A stretch of DNA of 64,000 nucleotides from Acanthornis magna (lineage: Eukaryota > Chordata > Aves > Passeriformes > Acanthizidae), in the NCBI GenBank assembly GCA_036785705.1, contig JAWUZG010000029.1, positions 15,949,501 to 16,013,500 of the forward strand, given 5' to 3'. The translations under genes were made by a program, and so were the position numbers. Of this stretch, positions 25,501 to 37,800 are shown piece by piece (the stretch's first letter is position 1; every line of letters begins with the position of its first letter). A model generated the notes under the pieces. That model ran no database searches, was not told the origin of the DNA, and worked only from the letters and a program-made list of their open reading frames with translations.

Positions 25501-28293
25501 GTATCCTAAGAAAGAACAGAATTTTTTAGCATGCTGTCACAATGACTAAAAATTAATTTGGGAATATGCTAATTCTGCGTGTTACTAATAGACTTCAGAT
25601 TTTTACAAAGAATTTTGATTAAGTTATTTAGCCTGTGAAAATACATGGTTCAATGAAACAACGCAGCTCATGTTTAGTACAGGATTAAGGTGGGTCCATT
25701 GGACTTTGACGCCCTTTGAGGTACAAAGCAAAAGTGATGTAAGTGCAGTGTCTGGCCCAAATCATACCAGAAGTACGTCTTTGGTTATCTTCTGGTTTTG
25801 GATGCCTAAATTGTCATCTTAAATGGACTGGTTTCCTAACCTTCCGTTTTACCCATCCAGGACTGGGGGAGAAGCTGAGCACTGAGCAGCTGAGACACGC
25901 AGTCATGCAGCACATCTTAATGGCTTGGCCTATGTTTCATCTTGATTTAAAAGCACTGAAAACACTGAATGTTTGAACAGTCCACTTACTGCTTTGACAG
26001 CTAATCCAAGATAAAGGGAATGAGAATTATACCTTCTGTTCCTAGGAGGATAAATATTAAGTCCCTTATTCCTTGCACAGAGCATGACTATGAATAAACC
26101 TTTACAAAGCAGCAGTGCAGTATACTTTCTCACTCTCTAAAACCTTCCAAACTTGAAGAATTTTAGAAGTCAGAAGAATTTTCTAGGTAAGCCTGTATCA
26201 CAAAATTAATGTAGAAATTATTTCTCTCTAATTTTTGCAGTTATTTTTTCCTATCCCAGTTTTAAGTAAATGTGGAAAATCATGTTCTCTGTGATGGATG
26301 CTGCATTTGAAGGCGCCTCTGTGGTCATTCAGACTTAAATCTTTTCATTGCTAGAAAGATGTGCAGTAATTACAGATCCGGAACATGATTGCTGATGAGG
26401 TTTCTAGAGAAAGTGATTAATGTCAGCAAACTGTGCTCAAGAAGTCACAACATTTGGTCATTGCCAATTGAATTGCCCTTAGCGTGGCATAGATCATGTG
26501 TCAACTCTGTTTGAGCTGTGTAATCATTTTGACAAATATATGTGAGGCTGTTCTAGAGTATCAAAAGGTGTATTTACATTGCAGGAAAGACTTTATACCA
26601 TCAGAAGAAGCTTCTGTCAGCAGTGGTAGTTTTACAAAGAACTTTGAGAAGGTTGAACCCTCTGAATATCTCACAGAACTGTCTGTTTTGGTTCGCTCCA
26701 CTTCCTTGCTTAGTCAGAGACTCAGACACTGTGCTTTTTGATTTGTTTTCCAAAGTTGAATAACTGTTTTAGAAGTTATGGTGGGAACAGAGAGTGAGCA
26801 AAGAATAGAGAGAGGGGGGTGAGGAACATGCCCAAGTACATAGAACATTACTGTATAATCCATCATTTTTAGGAAAAAAAAAAGGTCAGGACAAGAGGGA
26901 TTGTAGGCAGTTTTAATTGCTGAGAATATTAATATATTAAGGAAGTAGACTGGTTCTTCCAATTTGTCTATCTATTGTCCTTGGTGGCATTATAATATAA
27001 ATAACTGTGATCTTATCAACTGTTGGCAAAAGTCACAGTTTCCCTTTCTTTTTTTTAAATTTATTTTTTATGAATCTGTCTTTCCCTCTGCTTCCTGAAG
27101 AAGAGAAAGTGTAAGAGGGTGCATGAGGCATAGTAAATATCCTCTAAATCTCACACTGATAAGGTTTAAAGTTGCTTAAGTAGTAATGCACTGGGTCCTC
27201 CAGTTACATCTCTCTTGGTATATTTAGCCAAAGTTTATTAGTTTCCTCGCATGATGCCAGTATTTTCCTGAGTCAATGGACAGAGATCTGAGTTGTCTTC
27301 TGGACCTCCACAGTACTTTAGATATATCTGCTATGTACCTAAAATTGAGGAGGTGTGGAGGCCTGAATGGGAGCCTGGATGTCAGGTTATTTTCTCTTCT
27401 ATTTCCTTGGCCATAATACTGCAAAAACAAGAGGTAATTAAATTCTGTGGTAGCTGGAGTCTATAGTTAGTCTGCTCTGTTTAATCTTAGTGTTGTCTTC
27501 TACTCTCAAGTCTTTCCCATTAGCCATGTCAAACTTTCCTGCTCTATTTAGTGACAGAAGGACAATAAGGTTAAGTCCCTGGAGACTGCAAAACTACCAT
27601 CTAATTCTGAACGTGCTGTGGTTGTCGTTTTCCTTGACCACCTCTTTTTCTGTAGGCCTCTGCGCCTTTGTCAGAGAGCAACATTCTCATTAGGACTTTG
27701 TAAAACCCAGATACATATTAACAAGGCATCTGAAGCTGACCTTTTGTCTGGGAGGAAGATTGCTAATGCTCTTGTTGGCAGTGATTTGCAAAGTCTGCTG
27801 TCCTGGGTGAATTTAGGATCAGTTTAGAGTTTAAGATTACTTCTAAATCGTGCATTTAATTTTACTGCTTTTTCTTTAGATCTATAGATTTGTGTGAGCA
27901 TTAATGCATCACTCATATTTCATTCAGTGATTATAGTGCTTGATGTCCTTTATATTCACCTTCTAGAAATGCTTTGGCAGCAGAACTGACTATGCCAAAA
28001 TTCATAAGAAAGGGTAGAAATAATAAATGCACTCTCAATTTGGCTGACACAGTTCAACATTTTAAGTTTTGTTTGTGACCCACTGCTCATCTCTGGCAAT
28101 TTGAATATACATATGCAGTGTCCTTTTTTAAAATGTGTGGGAGAATAGGTAGGCTCTAGTGTTATTAGCATAACAAATCTTTACTAAAAGAGTTTAATAT
28201 TGCAAGTGCATGCTGCTGCTCTTCTCATTTAGATGTCAAATTCAGAGGTGTGCAAAATTTGTTGAAGTCTGCTGCAAGTCTTAGCAGGCTTTT
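22566..28293. other. Unique non-coding DNA
   Basis: No supported gene or transposon. A polypurine stretch (G7 A9 G A8) occupies 23936-23963 and could form unusual DNA structure. A few GTAAGN donor-like sites occur (for example near 26189) without convincing partner acceptors. Confidence 0.55.
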
Positions 28294-28372
28294 GGGAGGG
28301 ACGATTTTTTTGTGGGGGTTTTGGGTTTTTTTGTTTGGCTTTTTTGTGTGTGGGTGGGTGTTTTTTCTTTTG
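28294..28372. repeat. T/G-rich tract with clustered G-runs
   Basis: Low-complexity sequence with G-runs (GGGAGGG, GGGGG, GGG, GGGTGGG) separated by T-rich spacers. On the plus strand it has enough G3 runs for a possible G-quadruplex, although one loop is long. Confidence 0.75.
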
Positions 28373-31300
28373 TGAGTGTGCTATCTTATCCCACTGGGAC
28401 TGCTTATAATAGTGTGAATAACTGCACACTGAACCTTTGTCCTTGCTAATGCAGTAGCATCAAACTCTCTAGGCCACTTCTTTATCAAGGTAGTGCAGGA
28501 TGCTGTAGTTGATTATCCATATTACTAGCCATAAAAGTTGGGGAAAAGGAACTTGAAGACACTTCAGGGCAACAAGTTTACATTTTATAAGTTGTGTTTG
28601 CAGTAAAGAAGTATCCAGCTCCTTCCCAGGTCCAGAAGAAGGGCACAATCATTTCCTGCAAACTGAATGCACTGCTAAAAAGAAACTGTAAAAGATTTTG
28701 TTTGGAATGGTTTAGGGGTGTTCTAAACCTATTAATCTTCCTACTCCTAGTTTGTTTGTGATATTTTTCCTAGCATTGTATTACAAGAGAAGAATATCAC
28801 TGTTTTCCATGAATTAGTATTGTGGTCTGAAGGGGACCTAATGATGTGTTTTCCTTCACTTATAGACACAGTTGTTGAACCTGCAAAAGAGGAGCTTGTG
28901 TGGATGTTCTTTGTTTCTTACTGAGAGGGCAAGGCCACTGTAGGCATTCAAATGGGAGGTAGAAGTCATTTTTAGACCCTTGTGGATAGTGGATATCAGT
29001 GGATTTGATAATTTTGTGCTGAAGTCTTTAGGATTAGAGAAAGGTAAGAAATAATGCTCTCATTAGAGTCAAAACCACTCTGATACAGACTGAAGAATTT
29101 TGAGCTTTGGCTTGGGAAACCTCTCCGTGTGAAGAGGTCAAAAGTCATTTGAGTCTCTGCTCCCTTGGGAGTACAGTGATTTATTTTTCTACAGTCAGTT
29201 AGGAGCTATTGGTGTTGCCCCAAGGAACCTAGAAAAAGTAGGATGTGAAAGTGGGACATAGATTTGCATGAGGGCACTGAGTCCTTCCATGACTTCTCTG
29301 TGGAAGAATTCTCTCTGAATATGGATGAGTGATTGTTTAGCCATGTTTCTATAGGTCACTTAAGAATTTTTTCTAAGTCTAGAGGTATTTCTGGTCCTCA
29401 TGTCATGCCTCATTGGGATTCATCTCCAGATTCAGAATTGTGTTTCAAATCATACTGCAAATATGTCCCCTGCCTGTAATATTTCTGAAATGCCAAATGT
29501 TTCCAGATACTGATGGAAGCAGTGGAAAGGAGCATCTGGCACCACATTCAAGTTTGAAACATACATGTTCTGAGCAACCAATACTGTGATGACAGGAGTG
29601 TTTCTGGGGTATCTTCCTATTCACTCAGCATTTGAAATATAGGGCTAAAATAAACAAATTGTTCCAGTGTCCATTAAGGACTAATGACCAACCATTCATT
29701 TACTTGTATTAAAGCAACTGTTCGTTCAGGATGTTGTTTCAGTCTATTGGTAATGCTGTAGCACAGGTTTATTTTGTTTAGAAAAGGCATTCTGAATCCA
29801 TGCTAGAAGCAGCTCAGAGAGAAGCTGAATGTGAAGACTGACACACTGTATTTTCCTGGAGAATATACAACATTTGGGCATTCCAAGAGAAATGTGGAAG
29901 TTACAATTTACCCAAGCATAAATAAGCATAAGGGATGCTTTTTCAAAGTAGCCTGGAGAAGTTGTGCCATTTAAAATTGACAAGTTTCATCACCTTCAAT
30001 TCTTTGGAAAATCCCACTCAAATCATGTGAAAAAACCATGCTTATCTAATTGAGGTCCCCAGACTTTCTTTTCCTCATTTACAACTGAAAGCTGGGAAAA
30101 GATCCTGTCATGCTAAAGTGTGAGTATCCATATATCATGAGTCTTCTTTTTATGCATGGTGGTTGTTGAGATCTGTTCAAGTAGTGATGAACATCAAAGT
30201 TTATGGTTTCAAGTTTTACATAGAGTGTTTGAGTGTGATAAGGCAAGATGCCAAAAGCCTTCATCAGCTGTGAAGGTTGTTTATGGCTCCGTGGCCATCT
30301 TCTTTTCTTGTATGATTTATTTATGTTTAGAAAATAGAGGAGATAAATCTTCTTTGAGCCTTTGTTGGCAAAAGACTGCAAGTCTTGTAACCATTGATTA
30401 GCTTTTCTGTGACTTCATTAGATCTTGGCTCACTGCCTATCTCCTTAAACTATGATGGGCTGTGGATGATGAGCTGGCCTACCATTTTGGATGTCAGCTT
30501 GTGTAGGAGAATAAATCACAAACCTGCAAGTTGGTAGAGTTTCATCTTTCCACAAAAAAGCTCATCCAGACCAACCCCAAACAGCAGCACCTTCCCAAGT
30601 AACACTTTCCTTGGATAAACAACCTTTGGAGGAATGCAGTAAAATGAATCCTGAATGCTAGGAGTCATTTTTCAATCTCAGCTTTTTTACCTGCCAACTC
30701 TCTGTTGGAGTTTAATCTATTGAAGTTCCAAATGAGTGTGAATTCCAGTTCATTGCCCACTGATATTATTTAGACCAAAAGACTTGTGAGATGGATTTCA
30801 TTGACATGTTTGAAAGTTAACCCTCTCCTATGCTCCTGTGCTGTGGACAGTCACTGAATACACAGGCTGCAACCTTGACAAAATCTCTCATGTAAAATCT
30901 TCAGAAATGTAAACAAATACTGGTGGCTTGGGCTGAAAATAAATTAAATTTGTCTCACTCAGAATTGTTTTCAGTAGATTCATAAAGAATTAATAAACTA
31001 ATGTATAATACCAAGGTATTTATTCAGATATTTTACAGTATTAGCTTTTATGTGCGGCCATAGGCACTTGAGACAGAAGTCCTGTTCCTACTCATGTCAA
31101 AAGTAGTTGTTTCCTTGACTTCAGTCATGGTTTCAGAAAGGAGTGATATGCCTTCACTGCTCTTGCTAATAGACCTCATCACTCTCCAATGCAGTGAAGT
31201 CCATGTGAGAGTTGTTCTTCCTTAGGAGAAGGAAAAAGTTTCCAATAGTCTAAGCTGTCCATACAGCATGAATAAGACACTTTATTTCTTCCCTCCCTCA

Positions 31301-33537
31301 CCCCACCTTCAAAGATGCTATAATGGAAAACAGATATGGCCAACTGCTTCAGCTGTTTCACATTCTATATCTGAAAGTTACATTTTTATAAGTAGCTCAT
31401 AAAGAAGCAATAAATTCTGATTTGCTAAAAGCCACTTGGTTCATGGATTGCTTCAGAACTATTTATAATAGGAGCTATCTATGTAATTAACAGTTAAAGG
31501 CACAAACAGTATGTTTTATAAGATGGATATTGCCATTGTTTATTAATCCTTTGCAAGCAATGTGTGGCTGCATTCTAAATTCCAGGACATATTTTGTTTA
31601 AAATTAGTGTAATATTCAGTTAGTAACTTAAAATACCACTTGCAGCTGTATTGTGTCTCCAGAAATTGTCTCCCTTCACAGTGAGTGCTGTTCTGTAAGG
31701 CTTATACCTTGGATTTAAATCTAGTGGTTGAAAACATCAGAACTTGGTGAAGGCAGATGCAGTGATATGGCCTGAATTTGGTCAATCAGAGCAATGGCTG
31801 GTAGAACACACAGGTGCAAAACTCATTTTCCATTCAATTGGAAGAACAGAAACATTACCAGGGATCAAGACAGAGATACAAGCATGCAGTGTTTTGTTCT
31901 GATGTCTCTATTGACTCCAGATGTGTAGGGTTGGGTTTCAGGTAGAGTTTGGCAGACTTTCACCAAGTCCTGCCTCACCCTTCCTGCTTGTTTTGGCCTA
32001 CTCTTGCAGCTCCTCAGGGACTCACACGGCACAGCCAGCTGCATATGCGGAAAACTCTTAGAAACTACCACAGAGTTGCTGCTGACTGGTAGGTTGCATG
32101 TGAAGAAGTGTCACACTGTGACATGATTCAACCACTTCCATACCTTCAGAAATAAAATGAAAAGGACCTAAATATGTCAAGTGTTTTTTATGTCCTTCTT
32201 GGCGATATTCACACCTATGTCTGAGAGGTGGAATACCACATACTACTTCCTTGGATTGTTCATCCTCTTTGTGGTGCTCAAAAGTCTCCTACTTAAAATT
32301 AGTTTCCTAAGTGTTTCTTTAAAAGTCCTTCAAAGATCCAGCAAAATAAAAATGCTTAGCTGATCTTGTGTAAAAAGAAAAAGACTGCAAGCACACAGCA
32401 ATTTCAGAGAAGCTTGTAGGAATTTTTAATGTGACTAAAAGTGTCTGAGTGACAAATTAGTAATAAAAATGTCACTAATTAGACCATAGTAAAATCTTGA
32501 TAATCAAAACTACTTAGGCGAGACTAAATATATTCAGATGATGGGTAGGCCAGATAATGGGAATCAGCTGAACAGAGAGACAAGCTGGCAGATCCTTGAA
32601 AAGAGAGGCTGAAAGAGATGGTGAGTGTTTTGAATAAACAAGCACCTAACGTAATTATAGAACATAGTCCAAAAGTAGTAATGAAAGGATAACTGGATGA
32701 AGACTTTTAAATAGTAGGGAAACATCATCTCCCTTGAATGAAGGAGGATGGAGGCAGTGCTAGAGCTTTGTGGCTTTATTGAGACAAATAAGCCTGGTAA
32801 GTATGGCTTAAACCAGACTGAAATCTGCTCTGTTCTATCAAAATGGATCGTGTGTATTCAAAGGGGCCTTTTGGGTCTTCTGTTCTACCACCAGCACAAG
32901 TTCATTACATGGGACATCAATATGATTTGGGTCTGCATCAGGGTAAATTATCTCTTTAAGAGGGTTTGGGCTAGCTGATTTACTCAGGTGAGTTCTGTGG
33001 TGGGAATTGGTGACACACTTCTGGGGAAAGGGAGGAGACACAAGGTGGTTTACTTTATCTTTGGGGCAGCTGGGTTAATAAATACCATTTAGTAGAAAAC
33101 ATGCTAAAAATGCTACTAAGTGATCCTTGCAGGAAAATGAAGGTTTGACAGTGAGGGAACAAGATGTCCCTTCTTAGAATAAAGGAAGAATCCAATATCA
33201 GTATCAGCTATTGTGTGAGGAAGAAAAACCTCCAGTCTTAAGGGAATGTCTTTTAAGCAGGAACTTTTTGATTTGTTGGTTGGCAAGTTGAACTGGCTTA
33301 CAGGGATGCTGTAATCTTTTAACTCATTTGTTCTGCTAGTTCTAATGCTGCATTTTTGTCATTCTTACCATCCCTTCTCAGGTGAGATTGTGGGAGAAGT
33401 AGTACATTAAGTACTTAGTTTAGTGTTTTCATGTGAAGCAAATTTATGGTGTGAGGTGGAAGGGCCTTTGGTGTGGAAAAGAAAACAACCTTGGGAAACG
33501 GCTATAGAACACGTGGGACAAAATGGCTCTGCTATGA
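28373..33537. other. Unique AT-rich non-coding DNA
   Basis: No supported gene. Around 32895-32986 an acceptor-like and a CAG|GTGAGT donor-like site flank 92 bp, but every frame contains a stop. The sequence at about 31.38-31.65 kb has the texture of conserved non-coding DNA (ATTA and TAAT rich), unverified. Confidence 0.5.
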
Positions 33538-33660
33538 ATGTCAGCTTTTCAACTAAAGCTGGTAGCATCTCAATCACTATGTCATTGTGAAGGGTATATT
33601 ACAATGGAAGCAAGTTTTAGTTCCAGATTTAAGATAATGCTCACACCCTCTGGAAAATAA
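33538..33660. repeat. Diverged direct repeat, copy A
   Basis: This segment shares about 80% identity (my hand alignment) with 34534-34650 in the same orientation. Shared blocks include TCTCAATCACTATGTC, GAAGGGT, ATTACAATGG and ATAATGC. It is not recognisable as CR1, MIR or an LTR. It may be an old local duplication or two members of an unnamed dispersed repeat. Confidence 0.75.
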
Positions 33661-34324
33661 ACTGGTTAAAAATAAGCTTATTCTGTTTTTTGGGATTTTT
33701 TTATTTTCTAGCTGATCCAGCTTTGCCACACCATAGGAAGAATAAACACAAGTGTGATTCCTTTTGTCTTTTCCAATTTGCTGTTGTAATCACTGTAATG
33801 CTGTACTAGTATTACTGATCTATGCCTTCTATGTTGCAGTAGGATCATTTGTGATGATGGCAATCACAAAGGACATTACTGCTACAGAAGTACTGATCTA
33901 TTCTTAAAAATACCACTTTTCAACATAATTTGATTTCAAGCATCTGCATTATCTGTCCAGGGGTCTTTTCTGGTGAAGGGTGAGGTAGAGACACCTCCAG
34001 AAAGGTGACTCAGAGTGCTGACGCTAAGATACTGATCCAATTCACCCTCTTGAGTAGTCTTCTATCTTGTCCTTCTGATTTCTCTGCAGAGATTTTTAGG
34101 ATTGGTTAGGCAGGATGAATCAGGGTCAGTATGTGTATTTGAATGTTTATTTCCCCTGATACTTGTAAGCCCAGGGTTTTTCTGCTTCCCTTCAATCTGA
34201 CACGTAGAGGCTTGCCAAGAGCATCCATTTTTGACATCCCCTGTGTGCCCTCAGCCTGGCTTCTGACAATACAGCTCTTCCTCACACAGGGCCACCTTTC
34301 ATTCACATTTTGCTTCATAAATAG

Positions 34325-34861
34325 TTGATGTCTGGATGTTTCAGACTTCTCCCTGGAGAACTTTGCATTCACTCACCAAGAATTTACTCACAAAATGGTA
34401 TCATGCTTGAGCAGTCAATGGATGCTTACACCAGAGGTGGCTGTGACTTCTGCTTAAGGTCAGATCCTCGCATCTTAATTGATAATTGGAGAAGAAGATG
34501 GGATTCATATTTAAGTGGACTTCTCAGGAATGTAGTCAGATTTCAACTAGATAGTAGCTTCTCAATCACTATGTCTTTGAGAAGGGTGTTTATTACAATG
34601 GCTGTGAGTTTTAATGCCAGCTTTAAAATAATGCTTATGCCCTCCATAAAGAAGCACAGTCTTGCTTCCAAAAATGAACAGATTTCCCACAGGAAAATCA
34701 TGAGTGAGCTAATTGGGCTTTTCTGGTTATCTTGTTGCAGTATATGCAACCATAATTTAGACAACCATAATTATTCACAAATTTGCGTCTACCTCACCTT
34801 CATGATGAAGGAAGTGTGTGTAGATTATTTATGCACCTGGATTAACTCAGTAAAATATTAA
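34325..34861 (+). other. 178-codon open frame, coding status doubtful
   Basis: The longest open frame in the window outside the mobile elements. The conceptual product is rich in Cys, Ile, Leu and Ser with no recognisable domain, signal peptide or repeat. Codons 71-109 correspond to direct-repeat copy B; copy A at 33.5 kb is not part of a comparable frame. No polyadenylation signal follows closely. In 64 kb of AT-rich DNA a frame this long is uncommon but possible by chance, and I lean to non-coding. Confidence 0.12.
34534..34650. repeat. Diverged direct repeat, copy B
   Basis: Second copy of the repeat at 33538-33660, displaced by about 990 bp. The flanks diverge on both sides, so the recognisable unit is about 115 bp. 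The copy lies inside an otherwise unexplained 178-codon plus-strand open frame. Confidence 0.75.
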
Positions 34862-37800
34862 ATGAGCTTGTCTGATGCTGATAGATGATGGTCATTTTAC
34901 ACAAGAACACAGTGCTGGGAACAGGCTGGTTGGAGTAAAGGCTGATCATGCACAAATAGGGCTGCGAGTTAACAGATCAAATTTACACTTCAGTTCCCTG
35001 TTGCATCAATGCTGCAATTTTGGCAGGTGCCTGGGTGACTTCCAGAGCTTGTGAATGGGAACACTGGCAAGTCAAAACCTGTGCAGGTATTTAACATAGC
35101 ACTTCATATTCCTGCATTTGTAAAAAATATTTTGGAAAAGGGTATACACTGGATAGTGCAAACTCTTTTCCATGAATCCACATATAATAAGGAGTAATTA
35201 AATAATTACTAATTTCTAATAATTACCTAGAAAATTTCTAACTTAAAATAATTTATCTTCTTACTAAGTCAGTGGTGCTTGAGCTACCCAGCATTAAAAA
35301 ACTATGTATTTCAATGGATGGAAATGTACAGTTTTCATCTGTTTTCTCTTAGGTCCATATTGTGGCAGGGTAGCATGAGGCTTTCCATGTATTAGCAGTA
35401 CTTATATCTGCTTGTGGAATATTCTTTTGTGGAGCAGCTTTCTAAAGTGCTTCTTCCTTGGGTCCAAGTAATTCCCATTACTAAGCAACTTATAGCCATG
35501 GAAAATTTCTACATATATATAAATATTTAAATCATCAGCAAATAAGAAAATAGGTAAAATCCACACCTAAGACAAAAATGGCAAGATACTCCAATTTTAA
35601 TGATGTTAAATTTCTCCTACCTGAAAATGTTAATAATTTAGATACTTGTATTTTGGCTAATGGTTGCTTAATGCCAAAAGTAAATTTAGGTTGCAAAAAG
35701 CCACTAGGCAATACATTAAAAGATTCTTAATAGCATCAAATAAAAGTTGCAATCTGAGACAGGCTAATGATAACTGAAATCAAGCAAATGAGCAGGCTGT
35801 TAAGGAACCTAGCTGGTTAATTTACAGATACAGGACTTTTCCTTCACTGATCATTGTTAGTGAATGTCAGTGCAAAATAAGAAGGAAGTCTGGCAACATG
35901 GGTATTTTTTAAATAGTTCATAATAATCTCTGATATACATCTGTTAGAGAAAATAAAATAATCTATCCCCACAAGGTTGGCTGTCCAGAAGCATTGCATT
36001 GTTCTGGTCATAGCACAGTGCAAAACATTACCGACAACCTCCCCTTGACCACACCACAGTTCATCCTTTTACATTAACTACACTGTTGCTCCCCAAGACT
36101 AGTCCAGGTGCCCAAGCCAAGGTGCACTATACTTGTGTGTGGGAAGGATGTTGCAGTTCTTTGCGCCAGCTACTGTTAACTGCTGAAGATTAATAGAATC
36201 CTAGAATAGAAATTATTTCTACATCCATGTGAAGTTACATCATGTAAGAGATAGGTGATTGTGCTGTTTTCTTTCAAAACAAGTTTTGAATTGATTGATC
36301 AATTTATGTTAAGAGAGGGATAGAAGTATCAAAAATAATAAGGTACACTAGGCTTTGTGAATATAGATAGCTAGTTGAGAGACTGGTGTTCCCACTAGTT
36401 TCTCACCTAGTATTTCACTGAAATTATAGCATAAGTTTTCAACTGGACACCAGAAAACCCTCCCTTGTATAAAACACCGATTGTCAGCCACAGAAAAGAG
36501 ATTTTAGAAGTTTTATTCCTTAAGAGAACTACTAGCATTGGATGGTTGCCATTTTCCTTCCTCACTCTCCTCTATAACAGTTAACAACCAGCCCATCCTT
36601 CTTGTTTTTTTGTTTTTCTTAAATGTGATACATGTTCACACCAGAATTGATGAAAATAAATAAAACAAAGCTGCGATGGCTGACCCACCTTTAAAAAGAT
36701 GGGATGAAAATCAATGTGTGATAAGTACAAGTGGATAGAGAGAGTGAAGTATTGTAATGAAGTTTTGTGTAACCTGACTAATGGCAACAAAAGCCCATAA
36801 CAATTATGTGCATGTTCTCTTTAAAAGAAAAAGAAGGAAGGGGTTTCTGTTCCTGAGATGAAGTGGAAAGCTCTCTTTTAAAACCTTTCTAATCTAAAAG
36901 AAGACTGATCTATCTTTTAGGTTTTTTTATGGTCTCTGATCTCATTAGTTGTTGCTGGAAATAATTAAAACCCATAGCAGAGGATAATAATGGAAGTTAG
37001 GACCAAATAATATAATTGAGTACAATAATGTAGGCTTCTAGATATTGTTGCATATTATTGTACAGTATCTGATTTATTCTTCTCCACTTTACAAAAGTCT
37101 TCCTTAGCAAAACCAAACCTTGTAGTGCAAAAAAATAAAAAGAAACTGATGGTATCCCTGATTACTTACTCCTTTTCTTTTTAATTCTGTGAAGAAAAGT
37201 CAGAATTAAAGTTAGGGTACAGAGAATGGGGGGCTGATGCCAGTCCTAGCTTAGGAAATACCCTGATATGGTGTGCACTGTCGTGTTTCTGTAGTTTAAC
37301 TAAAACTGTGTATTGCCCTTCATAGGAGGGGAGCTGGGTTTTCTTTTTTTTTTTTTTTAATGAAAGAAGTTTTTCCATTCATGTGAAATCTTGAAGTGTT
37401 TTGTTTTAATTTCTTCTGCTAGTGAACTGCTAGCATAGTAGAAAGTATGGGATATGGTTGCTCTCTGTCTCAGTCTTTTGTGCCAGTATTCATTCTGAGG
37501 GTTAGATTTTCTTTTGGGGGTCCAAGTGAGATTCCATGGTTCATTAGAGGTTTGAATGTGAAAGAGAAGAAAGTGAAAGAGAAGAATGTTTGTGTGCTCT
37601 CTGAAGATTTATTAATTGCCTGTATATATAAAAATAAAGTCAATTTATTATTATTCTATACATAGCAGAGAATTGCTCCTTTGGTGGTCATTTGATGGAT
37701 AGACCCTTAAAATTTGCCAATGCATACCGGAGTGGCTCACATGAAATTTTTATACCACTTCTTGGCTCATTTTCAATGTCCTCTATTATTTTAAATGTGT

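Noticed and set aside
25775..25800. TCTTTGGTTATCT, which resembles the start of miR-9
   Set aside because: The match breaks after 13 bases and no complementary arm forms a hairpin nearby.
30540..30625. CR1-like string around TCATCCAGACCAACCCC
   Set aside because: Only one short block resembles the CR1 3' region, and flanking conserved blocks are missing.
32895..32986. Segment between a good acceptor and CAG|GTGAGT donor
   Set aside because: All three frames contain stops, so a coding exon is excluded; no other support.
36190..36215. TAGAATCCTAGAATAG resembling the CR1 terminal repeat
   Set aside because: No CR1 sequence continues on either side.
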